Assembly (NCBI GenBank): GCA_963735115.1
Contig: CAVTJR010000001.1
Span: forward strand, 1,302,001-1,366,000
DNA from: JAKACA01 sp963735115
GTDB taxonomy: Bacteria > Actinomycetota > Acidimicrobiia > Acidimicrobiales > Bog-793
DNA length: 64,000 nucleotides
Direction of reading: 5' to 3'
This document shows positions 27,418 to 37,752 of this stretch, piece by piece. The notes under the pieces were generated by a model. That model was not told where the DNA came from. It was given only the letters and a program-made list of their open reading frames with translations, and ran no database searches. The position numbers were made by a program, and so were the translations under genes. The number at the start of each line of letters is the position of its first letter. Positions within the stretch are counted from its first letter, which is position 1.

Positions 27418-28517
27418 GCCACCGACGATGAGGAGCGGCGACGAAGAGAGGCAAGACAGCCCAGGAACCCGTTTTAGCGCTCGGGCGAACTCCCCAGGCG
27501 GCGTCGAGAACGACGAAGGCCAGTCCGATACTCGCGAGAAGTAGAAGGCCCCACGTCAAGAACTCGAACCGAGCTGCTCGCTGGCGACGCTGCCCATGCA
27601 TGCGAACGACCAAAGCGACGGCGGTCTGCGAGGCGAGGGCAGCCAACCGTGAGGGCGATGGCGCCGGCCGCCCACCCGAGCGGTCCGACGACAACCTTGC
27701 TGCCAAGGCTGGTGTGTACGCCGGTGGTGGCCAGACTGAGTATTCCCCGATACACAAAGTCGGCGATCACGGCGGTAAATGCACCGTTGGCGAGATTGAA
27801 CGCGAGCTTCAGCGGGGACTGACGGCGCACGACGCCAAAGTCCGATCGCCCCACCCAGGACGCGAGCCACCACAAGGACCAAGATGGCACGGCGAAGACG
27901 AGTCCAAGGAGCAGCGGGACTTCAGCTGAGGCTGAACAGGTACGTGTGACCGCGGTGGTGGAAGGACACCGGTGCCGACACCGCAGCTGCCGAAAGCACG
28001 ACCAGTAGGGCGGCGACGATCCAAGGATGGGGCAGGAGGGCATGAAGCCGGGACGTGCCCGCGCGGGGTGGAGTAATGGGACCCCAAAGCAGCAGCGCCA
28101 GCGATATGAGCGCGAGCACGCCGGAGAGGATGGCGACGCGAGCTCCGGCGGAAAGTTCGGAGTCGGAAGATTCGCCTGAGGGCGGTGCCGTTTGGGGCGG
28201 CGCAGGCGCAGCCGGAACGTGCACTAACGGCGGCGGGCTGTCCCACGTGGCCTCTCCGCGGCGTGCATGAGCCGGTGTCTTCGCGCCGCGGCGTCCCTCG
28301 TCCGCCATGCCCGTTCGGGCGCGGTCTACCGCGCGGTCTTGCGATGACACCGACCCTCTTATCGGCACCGAATCGGGGAAACTTGAGAGATTTCTTTCCC
28401 TCGCCGCCCAGGACGCGCGGGCTCGACCAAGAGCGCGCCGGACGGCTTTCCGCCACGAGTGGTCATCCAATTGCCGATCCACGGACATTTGTCTGCTGTC
28501 CCCGTCCTACCGGTGGC

Positions 28518-29418
28518 CTAGAGGTTCGTCTCGTCGGGCGGGGGGAGCTCGGTCGCAACGGGAGAAACATTGTCGCCGGCGGGGGCCACTGTCTGGGTGC
28601 TCGCGTGCCGGGAGGCACCGACAGTGTAGGAGGTCATCGAGAGAAGATCCGAAGGCGTATCCGTCGACTAGCACCTCAGGTGCAGTGCCTGCGGCCGCCG
28701 CTAGGCCGGCCATGTAGGCGAGCGGAAGGAAGTGGTCGGGCGTGGGGACGGCGAGGCTGGCGTCGGGATGTTTGGCGAGACGGGCTACGTCACCTGGAGT
28801 GTCATGAACGACCAAGCAGGCATCCTCGTTGAAGCGCTGTGCCCAGTCGAAGCCCTCCTCGGCTCGGCTCCAGTTCATGAGTCGGAGGTTGTGAACGATG
28901 TTGCCGCTGCCGATGACGAGGATGCCCTGCCGTCGGAGCGGCGCGAGGCGCTCGCCGAGCTCGAGGTGGTACTCGATCGGCTCTACGGCATTGATCGAGA
29001 GTTGCACCACTGGTATTTCGGCATCGGGGAAGGCGTGCGCGAGCACGGACCACGTGCCGTGGTCAAGGCCCCAACTGTCGTGGTCGAGACCGATCCAGTG
29101 GGGTTTCACGACCTCGACGATCTCGGCGGCCACATCCGGGGCGCCCGGGGCGGGGTAGTCGAAAGCGAACAGCTCGTCTGGGAACCCGTAGAAATCGTGG
29201 ATGACCCGGGGTCTCGCCATTGCTGTCACTGCGGTGGCATTGATGAACCAGTGCGCCGAGATGACGAGGATTGCCCGAGGTGGCGGCACGGATGCGCCGA
29301 ACGAGCGCCACGCCTCTGTGTAACGGTTGTGCTCGAGGGCGTTCATCGGGCTGCCATGGCCGAGAAACGCCGCCGGCATGAGGGTCCGCTCCGACTCGGC
29401 CTGCACGCTGATCGTCAT
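28518..29418 (-). CDS. ygiD: Extradiol dioxygenase, 4,5-DOPA type (LigB/YgiD), one-base frameshift near C-terminus
   Basis: Metal-dependent ring-cleaving dioxygenase family. AFLGHGSPMNAL supplies the first metal His near 21, ISAHWF the second near 56, and GSGNIVHNLR a further His near 177. TPDHFLPL follows. The family ends in a GSLSMTSYTVG-type tail; here the frame reads GSSLDDLLHC. Removing one A at 28644-28645 restores SLSMTSYTVGAS and a stop at 28518, giving 299 residues. As written, the frame runs on to 28507. An assembly indel is more likely than inactivation because only residues after the active site are affected. Confidence 0.82.
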
Positions 29419-29682
29419 CCTCAGATTCCGGGCTGCCGCATGAAGGCTCCTGTTGGTCGTATCTGACCGCTTCGGTTAAGGAAACCACCGTTGATCGACG
29501 TATCGGCCTGCAGACCCGATCTGAGTGACGCGCCCAAATGCAGACCGACCACCTGATCCGTCAGATCGTCCTGAATGGCTCAGCTTAGGTGAGGTGGGCG
29601 GGGTGCTCGCACAGCCAAGGTTATGACATCCCCCGTGCTGCTTTCCAGGCCGCTGAGCCTGGCATGGTAGAGACTTCCACCC

Positions 29683-30258
29683 ATGGACGTCGCCACCGTG
29701 GCTGTGTACGAACGCAGCGCATCCGAATGGAGACGCCGACGGGGGGAGGCCACCGACGGTCTGGGCCGAGAGTTTCGCGAGCGGGTCGGGAACGGCCCGG
29801 TCGCCGACCTCGGCTGTGGGGCAGGCCGGTACCTGGCCGAGATCGGACGACCGGTCGTCGGCGTCGACGCCACCTTCGCGATGCTGTCACTTGCACGAAG
29901 TCGAGTACATCCGCTCGCGCAAGGTGATCTCGAGTCGCTCCCCTTTGCCGATGGTGTGCTCGCCGGCATCTTTGCCCGGCACTCCTACCTGCATCTCCCC
30001 AAAGCACGCCTCGGCCATGCCCTCGCCGAGGCGGGTAGAGTCCTCCGCCCCGGCGGCTTGTTCTTGGCAACCCTGATTGCGGGGAACTACGAAGGCTACG
30101 AGCTGCCGGGCGATGATTTCCCGGGGCGCTACTTCGCTTGCTGGACAGCGGCCGAACTGACAGCGACCCTGGCCGGGGCGGGCTTTGTCGATGTCAGCGT
30201 CGTCCCGATCGACCGCCCGCAGGGACGAGCCGACCTGCTGGCCACTTCCCGGCGGTGA
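29683..30258 (+). CDS. Class I SAM-dependent methyltransferase
   Basis: A 191-residue methyltransferase. The SAM-binding motif I is VADLGCGAGRYLAEIG near residue 40, the acidic end of beta-2 is GVDAT, and LRPGGLFLATLI is the post-motif strand typical of UbiE/type-11 enzymes. It is small and lacks an extra substrate domain. It sits alone between a divergent dioxygenase and a convergent acyl-CoA dehydrogenase, so no pathway is suggested. Acceptor unknown. Confidence 0.85.
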   Translation: MDVATVAVYERSASEWRRRRGEATDGLGREFRERVGNGPVADLGCGAGRYLAEIGRPVVGVDATFAMLSLARSRVHPLAQGDLESLPFADGVLAGIFARHSYLHLPKARLGHALAEAGRVLRPGGLFLATLIAGNYEGYELPGDDFPGRYFACWTAAELTATLAGAGFVDVSVVPIDRPQGRADLLATSRR

Positions 30259-30282
30259 GCGGTCGCTCCGCCGGAGGACCGC

Positions 30283-31534
30283 TCAGTTGCCGAAGTCCCA
30301 ACCGATGCCGTGGCTGAACTGGGCGAGAACGTTCTTGGCGATGAGGATGCGGTGGACCTCATCGGGACCGTCCGCCAGTCGGAGCGTGCGCGCCCCTTGG
30401 AACATCGCATAGAGCGGGAGATCGCCCGAGACCCCTGCGGCGCCCCAGACCTGGATCGCCCGGTCGACCACTCGCTCATAGGCGGCGGGCACGAACACCT
30501 TGATGGCGGAGATGTCCGTTCGGGCATCCGTGTCATTCGCCATCTTCTCGGCACAGTGAATCGTCATCAGCCGCGCCGCCTGGATGTCCATGTACGAGTC
30601 GGCGATGAAACCCTGGATGAACTGCTTCGTCTGCAGGAGTCCGCCGTGGACCTCGCGGACCCGGGTTCGTTCGACCATGAGGTCGAAGGCGCGCCACATG
30701 GACCCGATCGAGTTCATGCAGTGGTACACGCGGCCCGCCCCGAGACGGTCCTGTGCTGCCTGGTGGCCGCTCCCCCGGCTGCCGAGCTGGTTCTCGACGG
30801 GGACGCGCACGTCCTCGTAGGCGATCTCGCAGTGGTCGCTCTCGACCCCCCAGACGTTGATGTTGCGCAGGATGTTCACGCCCGGGGTGGTCCGTGGGAC
30901 GATGATCTGCGTCATTCGCCCGTTGCTGTCAGCCGGGCCGTCAGGGTCCTCCGTGCGGCACATGACGATGAAGAAGTCGGCTCGCTTGCCGTTCGAGGTG
31001 AACCACTTGTGACCGTTGATGACCCACTCGTCGCCGTCGCGGCGTGCCGTCGTACGCAACGAGCGCGGGTCGGATCCGGCGGCGTCGGGTTCCGTCATCG
31101 AGAAACCCGACTCGAACCTGCCCTCGATCAGAGGGATCAGCCACCGGCGCTTCTGCTCTTCCGTCCCGTACTTCACGAGCAGCGTCTGGTTGCCGGAATT
31201 GGGTGCGACCACGCCGAAGAGGGCTGCGGCGCCCACGGCATAGGCGAGGACCTCATTCATGTATGCGAGCTCGAGGAAGTCGAGGCCCGCCCCCCCGTAT
31301 TCGCTCGGGAGGTGCGGTGCCCACAGGCCCGCCTGCCGAACCTTGGTCTTGATGCCGTTACGCAGCTCCTTGGCGGTGGCGAGATCGCTCTCGGTGATGC
31401 TCGGGTTCGTGCGCGTGGCCCAGAGAAGGTTCTCGTGAGGGAGGATTTCCTTGTTCACGATCTCGGCGGTGAGGCCTCGGATTCTCGTTGATCCGCTCGG
31501 ACATCGTCGGGATCGGCTGCACGTTCATCGCCAT
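30283..31534 (-). CDS. Acyl-CoA dehydrogenase, one-base frameshift near N-terminus
   Basis: FAD-dependent acyl-CoA dehydrogenase. The uninterrupted frame (31458 to 30283, 391 residues) has GFSMTEPDAAGSDP and WVINGHKWFTSN for FAD and substrate binding, and a C-terminal helical domain ending LADGPDEVHRILIAKNVL. Upstream, ATG 31534 preceded by GAAGGAG reads MAMNVQPIPTMSERINE and then loses frame. Deleting one T at 31482-31483 joins it to IRGLTAEIVNKEILPHENL, giving 416 residues. Typical of short- to long-chain fatty-acid oxidation enzymes close to human ACAD10/11. An assembly indel is likely. Confidence 0.88.
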
Positions 31535-31603
31535 CGGGCGCTCCTTCCGCTTCTGCGGGGTCTAGCGCAGCGCTGGCGTGGCCGCCACATCCAGCGGCCG
31601 AGC

Positions 31604-31906
31604 TCAGGGTTTCCGAGGCGGTGCCGCAGGCCGGGTGCCCTTCGGCACGTAGTCGAAGAAGCGATAGGTCACGCCACCGGCGGTCCACTCTGAACGGAGT
31701 CGGGTTCGTCGCTCAACCCGCCGGAGGCTGGACAGCAGCGACCGGTTGAGCTCGCGGGCGCTGCCTCCGGTCATCGTCGCTTCCACGTGGAAGCCATCGG
31801 TCGTGAGGGTGATCTCGCCGTCGATGAGCTGGTGCAAGATGGCGTCGACGGCTTCGGGGTTGTCCGAGCTGACGTCGGCGACGAGAAGAAACTTCTGCTC
31901 GGTCAC
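31604..31906 (-). CDS. Small hypothetical protein
   Basis: A 100-residue protein starting at GTG 31906 (MTEQKFLLVADVSSDNPEAV). Alternating hydrophobic segments suggest a small alpha/beta fold; no motif or family is recognised. It is divergent from the dimethylformamidase-like gene at 31990 with an 83-bp gap. Residues GGSARELNRSLLSSLRRVERRTRLRSEW form a basic amphipathic stretch that might bind nucleic acid or a partner, but that is speculation. Confidence 0.6.
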   Translation of the reverse strand: MTEQKFLLVADVSSDNPEAVDAILHQLIDGEITLTTDGFHVEATMTGGSARELNRSLLSSLRRVERRTRLRSEWTAGGVTYRFFDYVPKGTRPAAPPRKP

Positions 31907-31989
31907 GCCATCAATCCTGCCCTCTGGGAGCGCCCGACCAAATCGCCTCGGTCGAGGCCCGCGGCCTGGTCCGCAGCTACGCTCCGCTC

Positions 31990-33477
31990 GTGACGACGCT
32001 CACTCAGCCCTGGGTCTACGCCTGGCCCCAGTCGGTCGTCGCCGGCGACACCGTGGCCGTGCGCGCCGCCGGGCCTCCAGCCGAGGCTGAGGTTCGCATT
32101 CACCGCGTCGGCCTGCACCGTGAGCTCGTCTGGTCCGGCGACATCACCGTCGAGCCGCACGATCTGCCCGAGGAGGCGTCGTCGTCTGGTTGCCCCTGGC
32201 CTGACAGCGCCACGATCGAGGTGCCCACCTCGTGGCGCAGCGGCTACTACGAGGTCGGTCTCAGCACGCGTGCGGGTTTCGGTCATGAGACGGTCGGCTA
32301 CTTCGTGGTGCGAGCGCCAGTGGCCGACTCCGCCCGTCCCCTCATGGTGCTCACGACCAATACCTGGAACGCCTACAACGACTTCGGGGGCCGCAACCTC
32401 TACTCGCGGGGCACACGGGTCTCCTTTGCGCGACCTATGGCGCCCGGCTACCTCCGAAAGCCGGACGGTCCCGGCAGCCGCGTGGCCGTGGTGGACGCCC
32501 CCGATCACGCCATGCGGGCGTACCGCACCTACCTGCGGGACCACCAGTTCTCCCGCTGGGCAGGGTCTGCCGGCTGGCCGAACGCCGAGCTGCACTTCGT
32601 GCGGTGGGCCGAGGAGTCCGGCTACGAGATCGACTACGCCGTCAACGCCGATCTCGAGATGGTCCCCGGCCTTCTCGAGGGGCGGCGGCTCTATCTCTCG
32701 GTCGGCCACGACGAGTACTGGTCCTGGGCGATGCGTGACGCCGTCGAGTCCTTCGTGCGCGCAGGCGGCAACGCCGTGTTCCTCTCGGGCAACACGAGCT
32801 TCTGGCAGGTGCGCCTCGAGGACGAGGGGGCGACGATGATCGGGTACAAGGACCAGTTCAAGAAGGACCCCGTGTACGGCACCGACCAGCAGCACCTGCT
32901 GACTTCGATGTGGTCCGATCACCTCATCGAGCGCCCGGAGAACCACATGACCGGCGTGAGTTTCTCGCGCGGCGGCTACCACCGCATCGGCAAGGCCGTC
33001 GGCGCCGGGGCGGGCGGATACACGGTGTACCGGCCGGAGCACTGGATCTTCGAGGGCACCGACACGGTCTACGGCGACGTCATCGGAGCGGCCGCCGTCA
33101 CGGTCGGCTACGAGTGCGACGGGTGCGACCTCACCATGCGAGATGGCCTGCCGTACCCGACCGGGAGCGACGGCACGCCGGCGGACTTCGAAATCCTGGG
33201 GATGGTGCCGGCGCGTCCCTTCGGGCGGGACAACGACCCACAAGGCGTGCCTGAGCGCGCCCGCTCCGAATGCGAGTTCATCGCCTGGCGGGTGCTCGGT
33301 AGCGAGACGGCTGAAGACGTCGCTCGTTTCGAGCACGGCCACGCCCTCATGGGGGTCCATCAACCGGGGGGAACGGTCTTCACCGCCGGCACGACGGAGT
33401 GGGCTTGGGGCCTTGCCCATCGCGACCCGACCATTGAGCGCATCACCCGCAACCTGATCGACCGACTGTCGGCCTGA
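31990..33477 (+). CDS. N,N-dimethylformamidase beta-subunit-like protein
   Basis: A 495-residue protein matching the C-terminal domain of the large subunit of N,N-dimethylformamidase, an iron amidohydrolase that splits DMF. Recognisable blocks are MVLTTNTWNAYNDFGGRNLY, LYLSVGHDEYWSWAMRDAVESF and AGGNAVFLSGNTSFWQVR. It has a beta-rich N-terminal stretch of about 110 residues. No small alpha subunit is encoded beside it, and it is shorter than the 760-residue DMFase large subunit, so the substrate may be a different amide. Starts at GTG 31990. Confidence 0.8.
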   Translation: MTTLTQPWVYAWPQSVVAGDTVAVRAAGPPAEAEVRIHRVGLHRELVWSGDITVEPHDLPEEASSSGCPWPDSATIEVPTSWRSGYYEVGLSTRAGFGHETVGYFVVRAPVADSARPLMVLTTNTWNAYNDFGGRNLYSRGTRVSFARPMAPGYLRKPDGPGSRVAVVDAPDHAMRAYRTYLRDHQFSRWAGSAGWPNAELHFVRWAEESGYEIDYAVNADLEMVPGLLEGRRLYLSVGHDEYWSWAMRDAVESFVRAGGNAVFLSGNTSFWQVRLEDEGATMIGYKDQFKKDPVYGTDQQHLLTSMWSDHLIERPENHMTGVSFSRGGYHRIGKAVGAGAGGYTVYRPEHWIFEGTDTVYGDVIGAAAVTVGYECDGCDLTMRDGLPYPTGSDGTPADFEILGMVPARPFGRDNDPQGVPERARSECEFIAWRVLGSETAEDVARFEHGHALMGVHQPGGTVFTAGTTEWAWGLAHRDPTIERITRNLIDRLSA

Positions 33478-33575
33478 GCGAGCAGGTTCGGTCGCTCGGC
33501 CCTTTCGGCCCGGCAGCCGCGCAGGTGCGGACGCTACAGTGACGTGCTACCGGGAGCTGGCGAGCGGGGATCGGC

Positions 33576-35153
33576 ATGGTCGAAGGGGTTGAAACGCCAC
33601 CGCGCCACGGCGCTATGCCGGGTGAGCTGACGCCCGAGCTGATCGGCACGGACGTCTGGAGCGACGAGCTCGTGGCCGCGGCAGGCATCCCGGTCGTGGA
33701 CGTTCCGATCGTGACCTGCGGGGGAGGAATTGGCTCGTTCGTCCTCGTCGACTTCCTCCGCGTCTGGGGCCTGTCGCCGGCCTCCGTCAGGGTGCTCACT
33801 GTGCTCGAGTACCCGTGGCAGACCTACGAGTACCTCACGCGCTGCTCGCAGATCCCCGAGGGAGAGCGCCTCCGGTCCGACTCCTCGTCGATGCCGAACA
33901 ACCTCTGGGGCTTTCCGAGTTATGCCCTGCAGGAGACGTGGGAGGACAAGTCGCTCGCGTCGCTCTGGAACGTGTTCAGCGAGCCGATCTTCTGTGACTA
34001 CTGGACGCCGCGAGCCGGCATGGTCTTCCGCGGCCTGCGGAAGGAGGCGGACAGGATCGGGTATTGGGACACCGTTGTGAAGGGCCAGGTGCGGATGATC
34101 CGACGCCGCCACGATGGCGGTTATTTCACGATCCTGACCCCTCCGGCCGGTACGGCGCCCACTCACCGGGTGGCTTTCCGCAGCCGGGTCGTGCACGTCG
34201 CCTTCGGATACCCGGGCCTCAAGTTTCTGCCCGACCTGCAGGAATATCGGGAGAAGTACAAGGACCACGAGCGCGTCGTGAACGCCTACGAGCCTCACGA
34301 ACACGTCTATGCCGAGCTGCAACGGCGCAGCGGCGTCGTGGTCGTGCGCGGCGGCGGCATCGTGGCGTCGCGCGTGCTTCAGCGCCTCATCGACGATCGA
34401 GATCACCACGGGGCCAAGACGACGATCATCCACCTGTTTCGCACCTACGTCTCCGGCGCCCACGGCCCCAACTGGTTCAACCGGCGCCGGGGCGGGAACG
34501 GCTGGGCGTACCAGGGCTTCAACTACCCGAAGAGCGTCTGGGGAGGCGAGCTGTGGGCGCGGTTCCGCAAGCTGGAGGGGGACGACCGGCTGCAGCTCTA
34601 CAAGGTCATCGGCGGCACGAACACCCCCCGCCGGAGGAATTGGATGCACCAGCAGGAGCGTGGACGCCGGGAGGGCTGGTATCGCACGCTCACCGGCGAG
34701 GTCCTCGAGGTCATGCCCGGAGCGGACGACAAGGTCGTCACGGCCATCCACCTGGCTTCTCAGCAAGGGGACGCGGCCAACCTGCAGGTGGCCGCTGACT
34801 TCATCATCGACTGCACCGGGCTCGAGGCCGACATCGGCGAGCATCGCGTCCTTGCCGACCTGCTGCAGCACTCCGGAGCGGGCAGGAACGTCCTTGGGCG
34901 GCTCGACGTGGAGAGGACCTTCGAAGTGCGAGGCACCCGGTCCGGGGCGGGGCGGATGTACGCCTCGGGGGCGGCCACCCTCGGAGGGTACTTCCCGGGG
35001 GTCGACACCTTCCTCGGGCTGCAGCTGGCGGCCCGGGAGATCACCGACGACCTTGCCGGCATGGGGATGGTGCCGACGTTCGGGTCAGCCCGCTCGTTTC
35101 GGGAGTGGTGGCGGTGGGCGCGGGGAGTGCCGCCCGCGGTGACGGGGGGCTGA
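33576..35153 (+). CDS. FAD/NAD(P)-binding oxidoreductase
   Basis: A 525-residue flavoprotein-like enzyme. Two dinucleotide-binding loops are visible: VPIVTCGGGIGSFVLVDFL near residues 43-61 and VVVVRGGGIVASRVLQRLI near 250. A late FIIDCTGLEADIGEH segment resembles the strand closing the FAD site in two-dinucleotide-binding-domain oxidoreductases. It is large and does not match a named enzyme I recognise. Its TGA at 35151-35153 is followed one base later by the GTG of the small membrane protein, so it begins the antiporter operon. Substrate unknown. Confidence 0.72.
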   Translation: MVEGVETPPRHGAMPGELTPELIGTDVWSDELVAAAGIPVVDVPIVTCGGGIGSFVLVDFLRVWGLSPASVRVLTVLEYPWQTYEYLTRCSQIPEGERLRSDSSSMPNNLWGFPSYALQETWEDKSLASLWNVFSEPIFCDYWTPRAGMVFRGLRKEADRIGYWDTVVKGQVRMIRRRHDGGYFTILTPPAGTAPTHRVAFRSRVVHVAFGYPGLKFLPDLQEYREKYKDHERVVNAYEPHEHVYAELQRRSGVVVVRGGGIVASRVLQRLIDDRDHHGAKTTIIHLFRTYVSGAHGPNWFNRRRGGNGWAYQGFNYPKSVWGGELWARFRKLEGDDRLQLYKVIGGTNTPRRRNWMHQQERGRREGWYRTLTGEVLEVMPGADDKVVTAIHLASQQGDAANLQVAADFIIDCTGLEADIGEHRVLADLLQHSGAGRNVLGRLDVERTFEVRGTRSGAGRMYASGAATLGGYFPGVDTFLGLQLAAREITDDLAGMGMVPTFGSARSFREWWRWARGVPPAVTGG

Positions 35154-35154
35154 G

Positions 35155-35601
35155 GTGGTACCGACCCTCTCGGGCAGGATTCAGACGCGGCTCTTTCTCC
35201 TTGCCGTCATCGGCATACCCTGGACCGCACTCATCTCGGTGATCGGCCCGCACGTGAGCGGGGCGCCGCTCCATTTGGTGTTCGAGACGACGTACTGGGT
35301 GTTGGCCGAGGTGGCCATCGTCGGCTCGGTGCTCTGGGAGCCCCTCTACCACGCCCTGATGCAGTTCAGGTGGGAGAAGGACTGGCCGATCATGTTCAGC
35401 CTGCTGCAGGGCGTGCCCGAAGGCATCCTCGCCTACGTGCTGCTGCACGCCATCGGACCATCGCCGCACCCCGCCGCCGTCACGACGGCGACGTTTCTCG
35501 CCCAGTTCATCCCGCTCTGGTTCATGGTCTGGCTCGTGGCGATCGGGCCTATGAGGGTCATCGTGCCCAGATGGCGCTATCGAGGCGGCCGCATCGCGTG
35601 A
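35155..35601 (+). CDS. Small integral membrane protein of the antiporter operon
   Basis: A 148-residue protein with about four hydrophobic segments (LFLLAVIGIPWTALISVIG; TTYWVLAEVAIVGSVLW; LLQGVPEGILAYVLLHAIG; FLAQFIPLWFMVWLVAIG). No family is recognised. It begins at GTG 35155, one base after the oxidoreductase stop, and its own TGA overlaps the GTG of the antiporter at 35598 (GTGA), so the three are translationally coupled. An accessory subunit of the transporter is a reasonable guess. Confidence 0.72.
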   Translation: MVPTLSGRIQTRLFLLAVIGIPWTALISVIGPHVSGAPLHLVFETTYWVLAEVAIVGSVLWEPLYHALMQFRWEKDWPIMFSLLQGVPEGILAYVLLHAIGPSPHPAAVTTATFLAQFIPLWFMVWLVAIGPMRVIVPRWRYRGGRIA

Positions 35602-37752
35602 GCCTCGCCGTCCTCGCCGCCGCCACGAAGATCGACCTCCCCGGCCTCGTCTGCATCGACGTCGCTGTGATCATCGTGGTGGCGCGCCTGATGGGGTCGC
35701 TCTTCAAGCGGCTGCGCCAGCCGGCGGTGATCGGCGAGATCCTCGGTGGCATCCTCCTCGGACCGAGCCTCCTCGGCCTCTTCCCGGGTCACCTCACCTC
35801 CCACCTCTTCCCGACGGCCGCCCTGCCAACGCTCAACGTCCTCGCTCAGCTCGGCGTCGTCGTGTTCGTCTTCATCGTCGGGCTCGAGGTCGACCTCGGT
35901 CTCCTGCGGGGGCGTCGCCGGGTAGCGGCCACAGTGTCGATCTCGTCGGTCGCCCTCCCCTTCGGGCTCGGCGTCCTCTTAGCGCTGCTTCTGCACAAGC
36001 ACTTCGGTTTGGTCGGCACGCACGAGGTCAAGCTCTTGCCCTTCGCCCTCTTCGTCGGCGCCACGATGTCGGTCACGGCCTTCCCGGTGCTGGCACGCGT
36101 CCTGAGCGAACGAGGAATGCTCGGCACGGAGCTCGGGTCCTTCGCCCTCGCCTGTGCCGCCGCCGACGACGTACTGGCCTGGACGACGCTTGCCGTCGTG
36201 ATCGGCGTGATCCGCTCCTCCGGTGCGCTCAGCCTCCCCCGCATGCTGGCCGAGCTCATCGCCTTCGTCGTCGTCGTGCTCTTCGGCGCTCGCCCGGCCC
36301 TGCGGTGGCTCTTCGAGCGCGACCGCAAGCGGGGCTCCCTCTCGCTCAACACCCTCGCCGTCACCCTCGTGGGCACACTCGCCTCCGCCTGGATCACCGA
36401 CAAGATCGGCATCAACCTCATCTTCGGCGCCTTCCTGTTCGGGGCCTCTGTGCCGAAGCGGGGGGCGGAGGCCCTCGTGGCCGACGTCGTCGAGCGCCTC
36501 GAGAGCGCCATCCTTCTCCTCCTCCTCCCGATCTTCTTCGTCGTCGCCGGCCTATCGGTGAATGTCCGTACGCTCGGGTTGGGCGACCTTCCCTACCTCG
36601 CCCTCATCCTCGTCGTCGCCATCGGCGGGAAGTTCTTCGGAGCGGCGATCGCCGCCCGCGTGCAAGGGGTCACGAGGCGACGCGCCATGGCCCTCGGCAC
36701 CCTCATGAACACGAGGGGACTCACCGAGCTTGTCGTGCTCACAATCGGGTTGTCTATCGGCGCGCTCAACACCCGCCTCTACACGCTCATGGTGATCATG
36801 GCGATCACCACGACTCTCATGACCTCCCCGACGCTGCGGCGCGTCTACCCCGATCGGCTCCTCGAGGCGGACATCGCCGAGGCGCAGCAGCGGCTCGCCA
36901 CGGCCGGGCGTTACAGCGTCCTCGTCGTCCTCAACGACTCGGACGACCCCGTGGCGCTCACGTCCCTCGGGGCGGACCTCGCCGGGCCGGGTGGAGAGGT
37001 CCTGCTCGCTCGCCTCCTGCGAGCTGCCGAGCACCCCGAGCACCACGCCGATCTCTCCGGCGCCCTCATGCGCATGGCCGCCGCCGTCGAAGGCCTCAAT
37101 GCGCTCGCAGCAGACTGCCCCGGTGTCTCCGTGAAACCGATCGCCCAGCTGAGCGCCTCAATCGAGTCCGACGTGTCGGCTCTGATCGCCCGCACGCAGG
37201 TGAAGGCCGCTGTCACGGGTGCCGCCATGGTGGGAGACACCGAAACCGCCCGCCGGTTGTGCGCTGAGGCCGCCTGTGACCTCGTGACCCTCGAGCCGGG
37301 CCCCTGGCGGCGCGACACCGGAGTGCTCGCAGTCGTCGGGGCGGATCCGAGCGACAATGCCGCCCTCGAGGTGGCGACGCGGATTCTGGATCTCCAGGGT
37401 CGAGAGGGGCGAGGTGTCAGCCGCCCGCCTCGCCCTCGTACCCGAGAATGCTTCGGAGCGCGGCCGCGTGCGTCGGCTGGCGGAGCGCCTGCAGTCACTC
37501 GGCGTCGCCGAAGCGGTGGTCGCGGAAACTGCTGGGGAGGGGACGTCGCTCGTCGTCCGCGGTTGGCCCCCGGACGGACGTTCGCCGGTCGGTACGGCGG
37601 CGGGCGCCCTCGCCCTTGTCTACTCGAGCGAGGATCCGCAGCGTGTGGGTATCGACCAGCGCCTCGTAAGATTGGACCAGGCGCGCCGCCTGCGGTCGCC
37701 GGCCACCCGTGCCGAGGCCGGCTCAGGCATACCGGCTGGAGCCGAGACATGA
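35598..37752 (+). CDS. CPA2-type cation/proton antiporter with C-terminal USP-like domain, one-base frameshift
   Basis: Residues 1 to about 410 form a Na+/H+ exchanger domain of the CPA2/Kef type, with QPAVIGEILGGILLGPSLLG at TM1 and ACAAADDVLAW carrying the ion-site Asp pair. About 250 cytosolic residues follow with the pattern of two universal-stress-protein halves (YSVLVVLNDSDDPVALTSLG; VLAVVGADPSDNAALEVATRIL). Frame is lost at GGGG 37406-37409. With one G removed the text reads GREGEVSAARLALVPENAS and stops at 37752, giving 717 residues and an ATGA overlap with the next start. As written it would run into the kinase gene as a 1061-residue fusion with a basic junk linker. Confidence 0.85.

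Larger units (their letters stand above)
25318..28308 (-). pseudogene. Multiply frameshifted membrane-GAF-GGDEF-EAL gene
   Basis: Read across frames, the strand encodes an N-terminal membrane region, a GAF domain, a GGDEF domain and an EAL domain in normal order. About nine single-base shifts interrupt it. Examples are an extra C at 26462-26463 (restoring LAPEHGDNVSTLLQ) and an extra C in the CCCC at 25900-25903 (restoring the run into VAVDDYGTGYSSL). Most shifts are one extra base, often in a homopolymer; about two read as a missing base. Either the gene is decayed or the assembly has clustered indels. GGDEF and EAL signatures are intact. The true end may be 25318 or nearer 25559. Confidence 0.75.
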
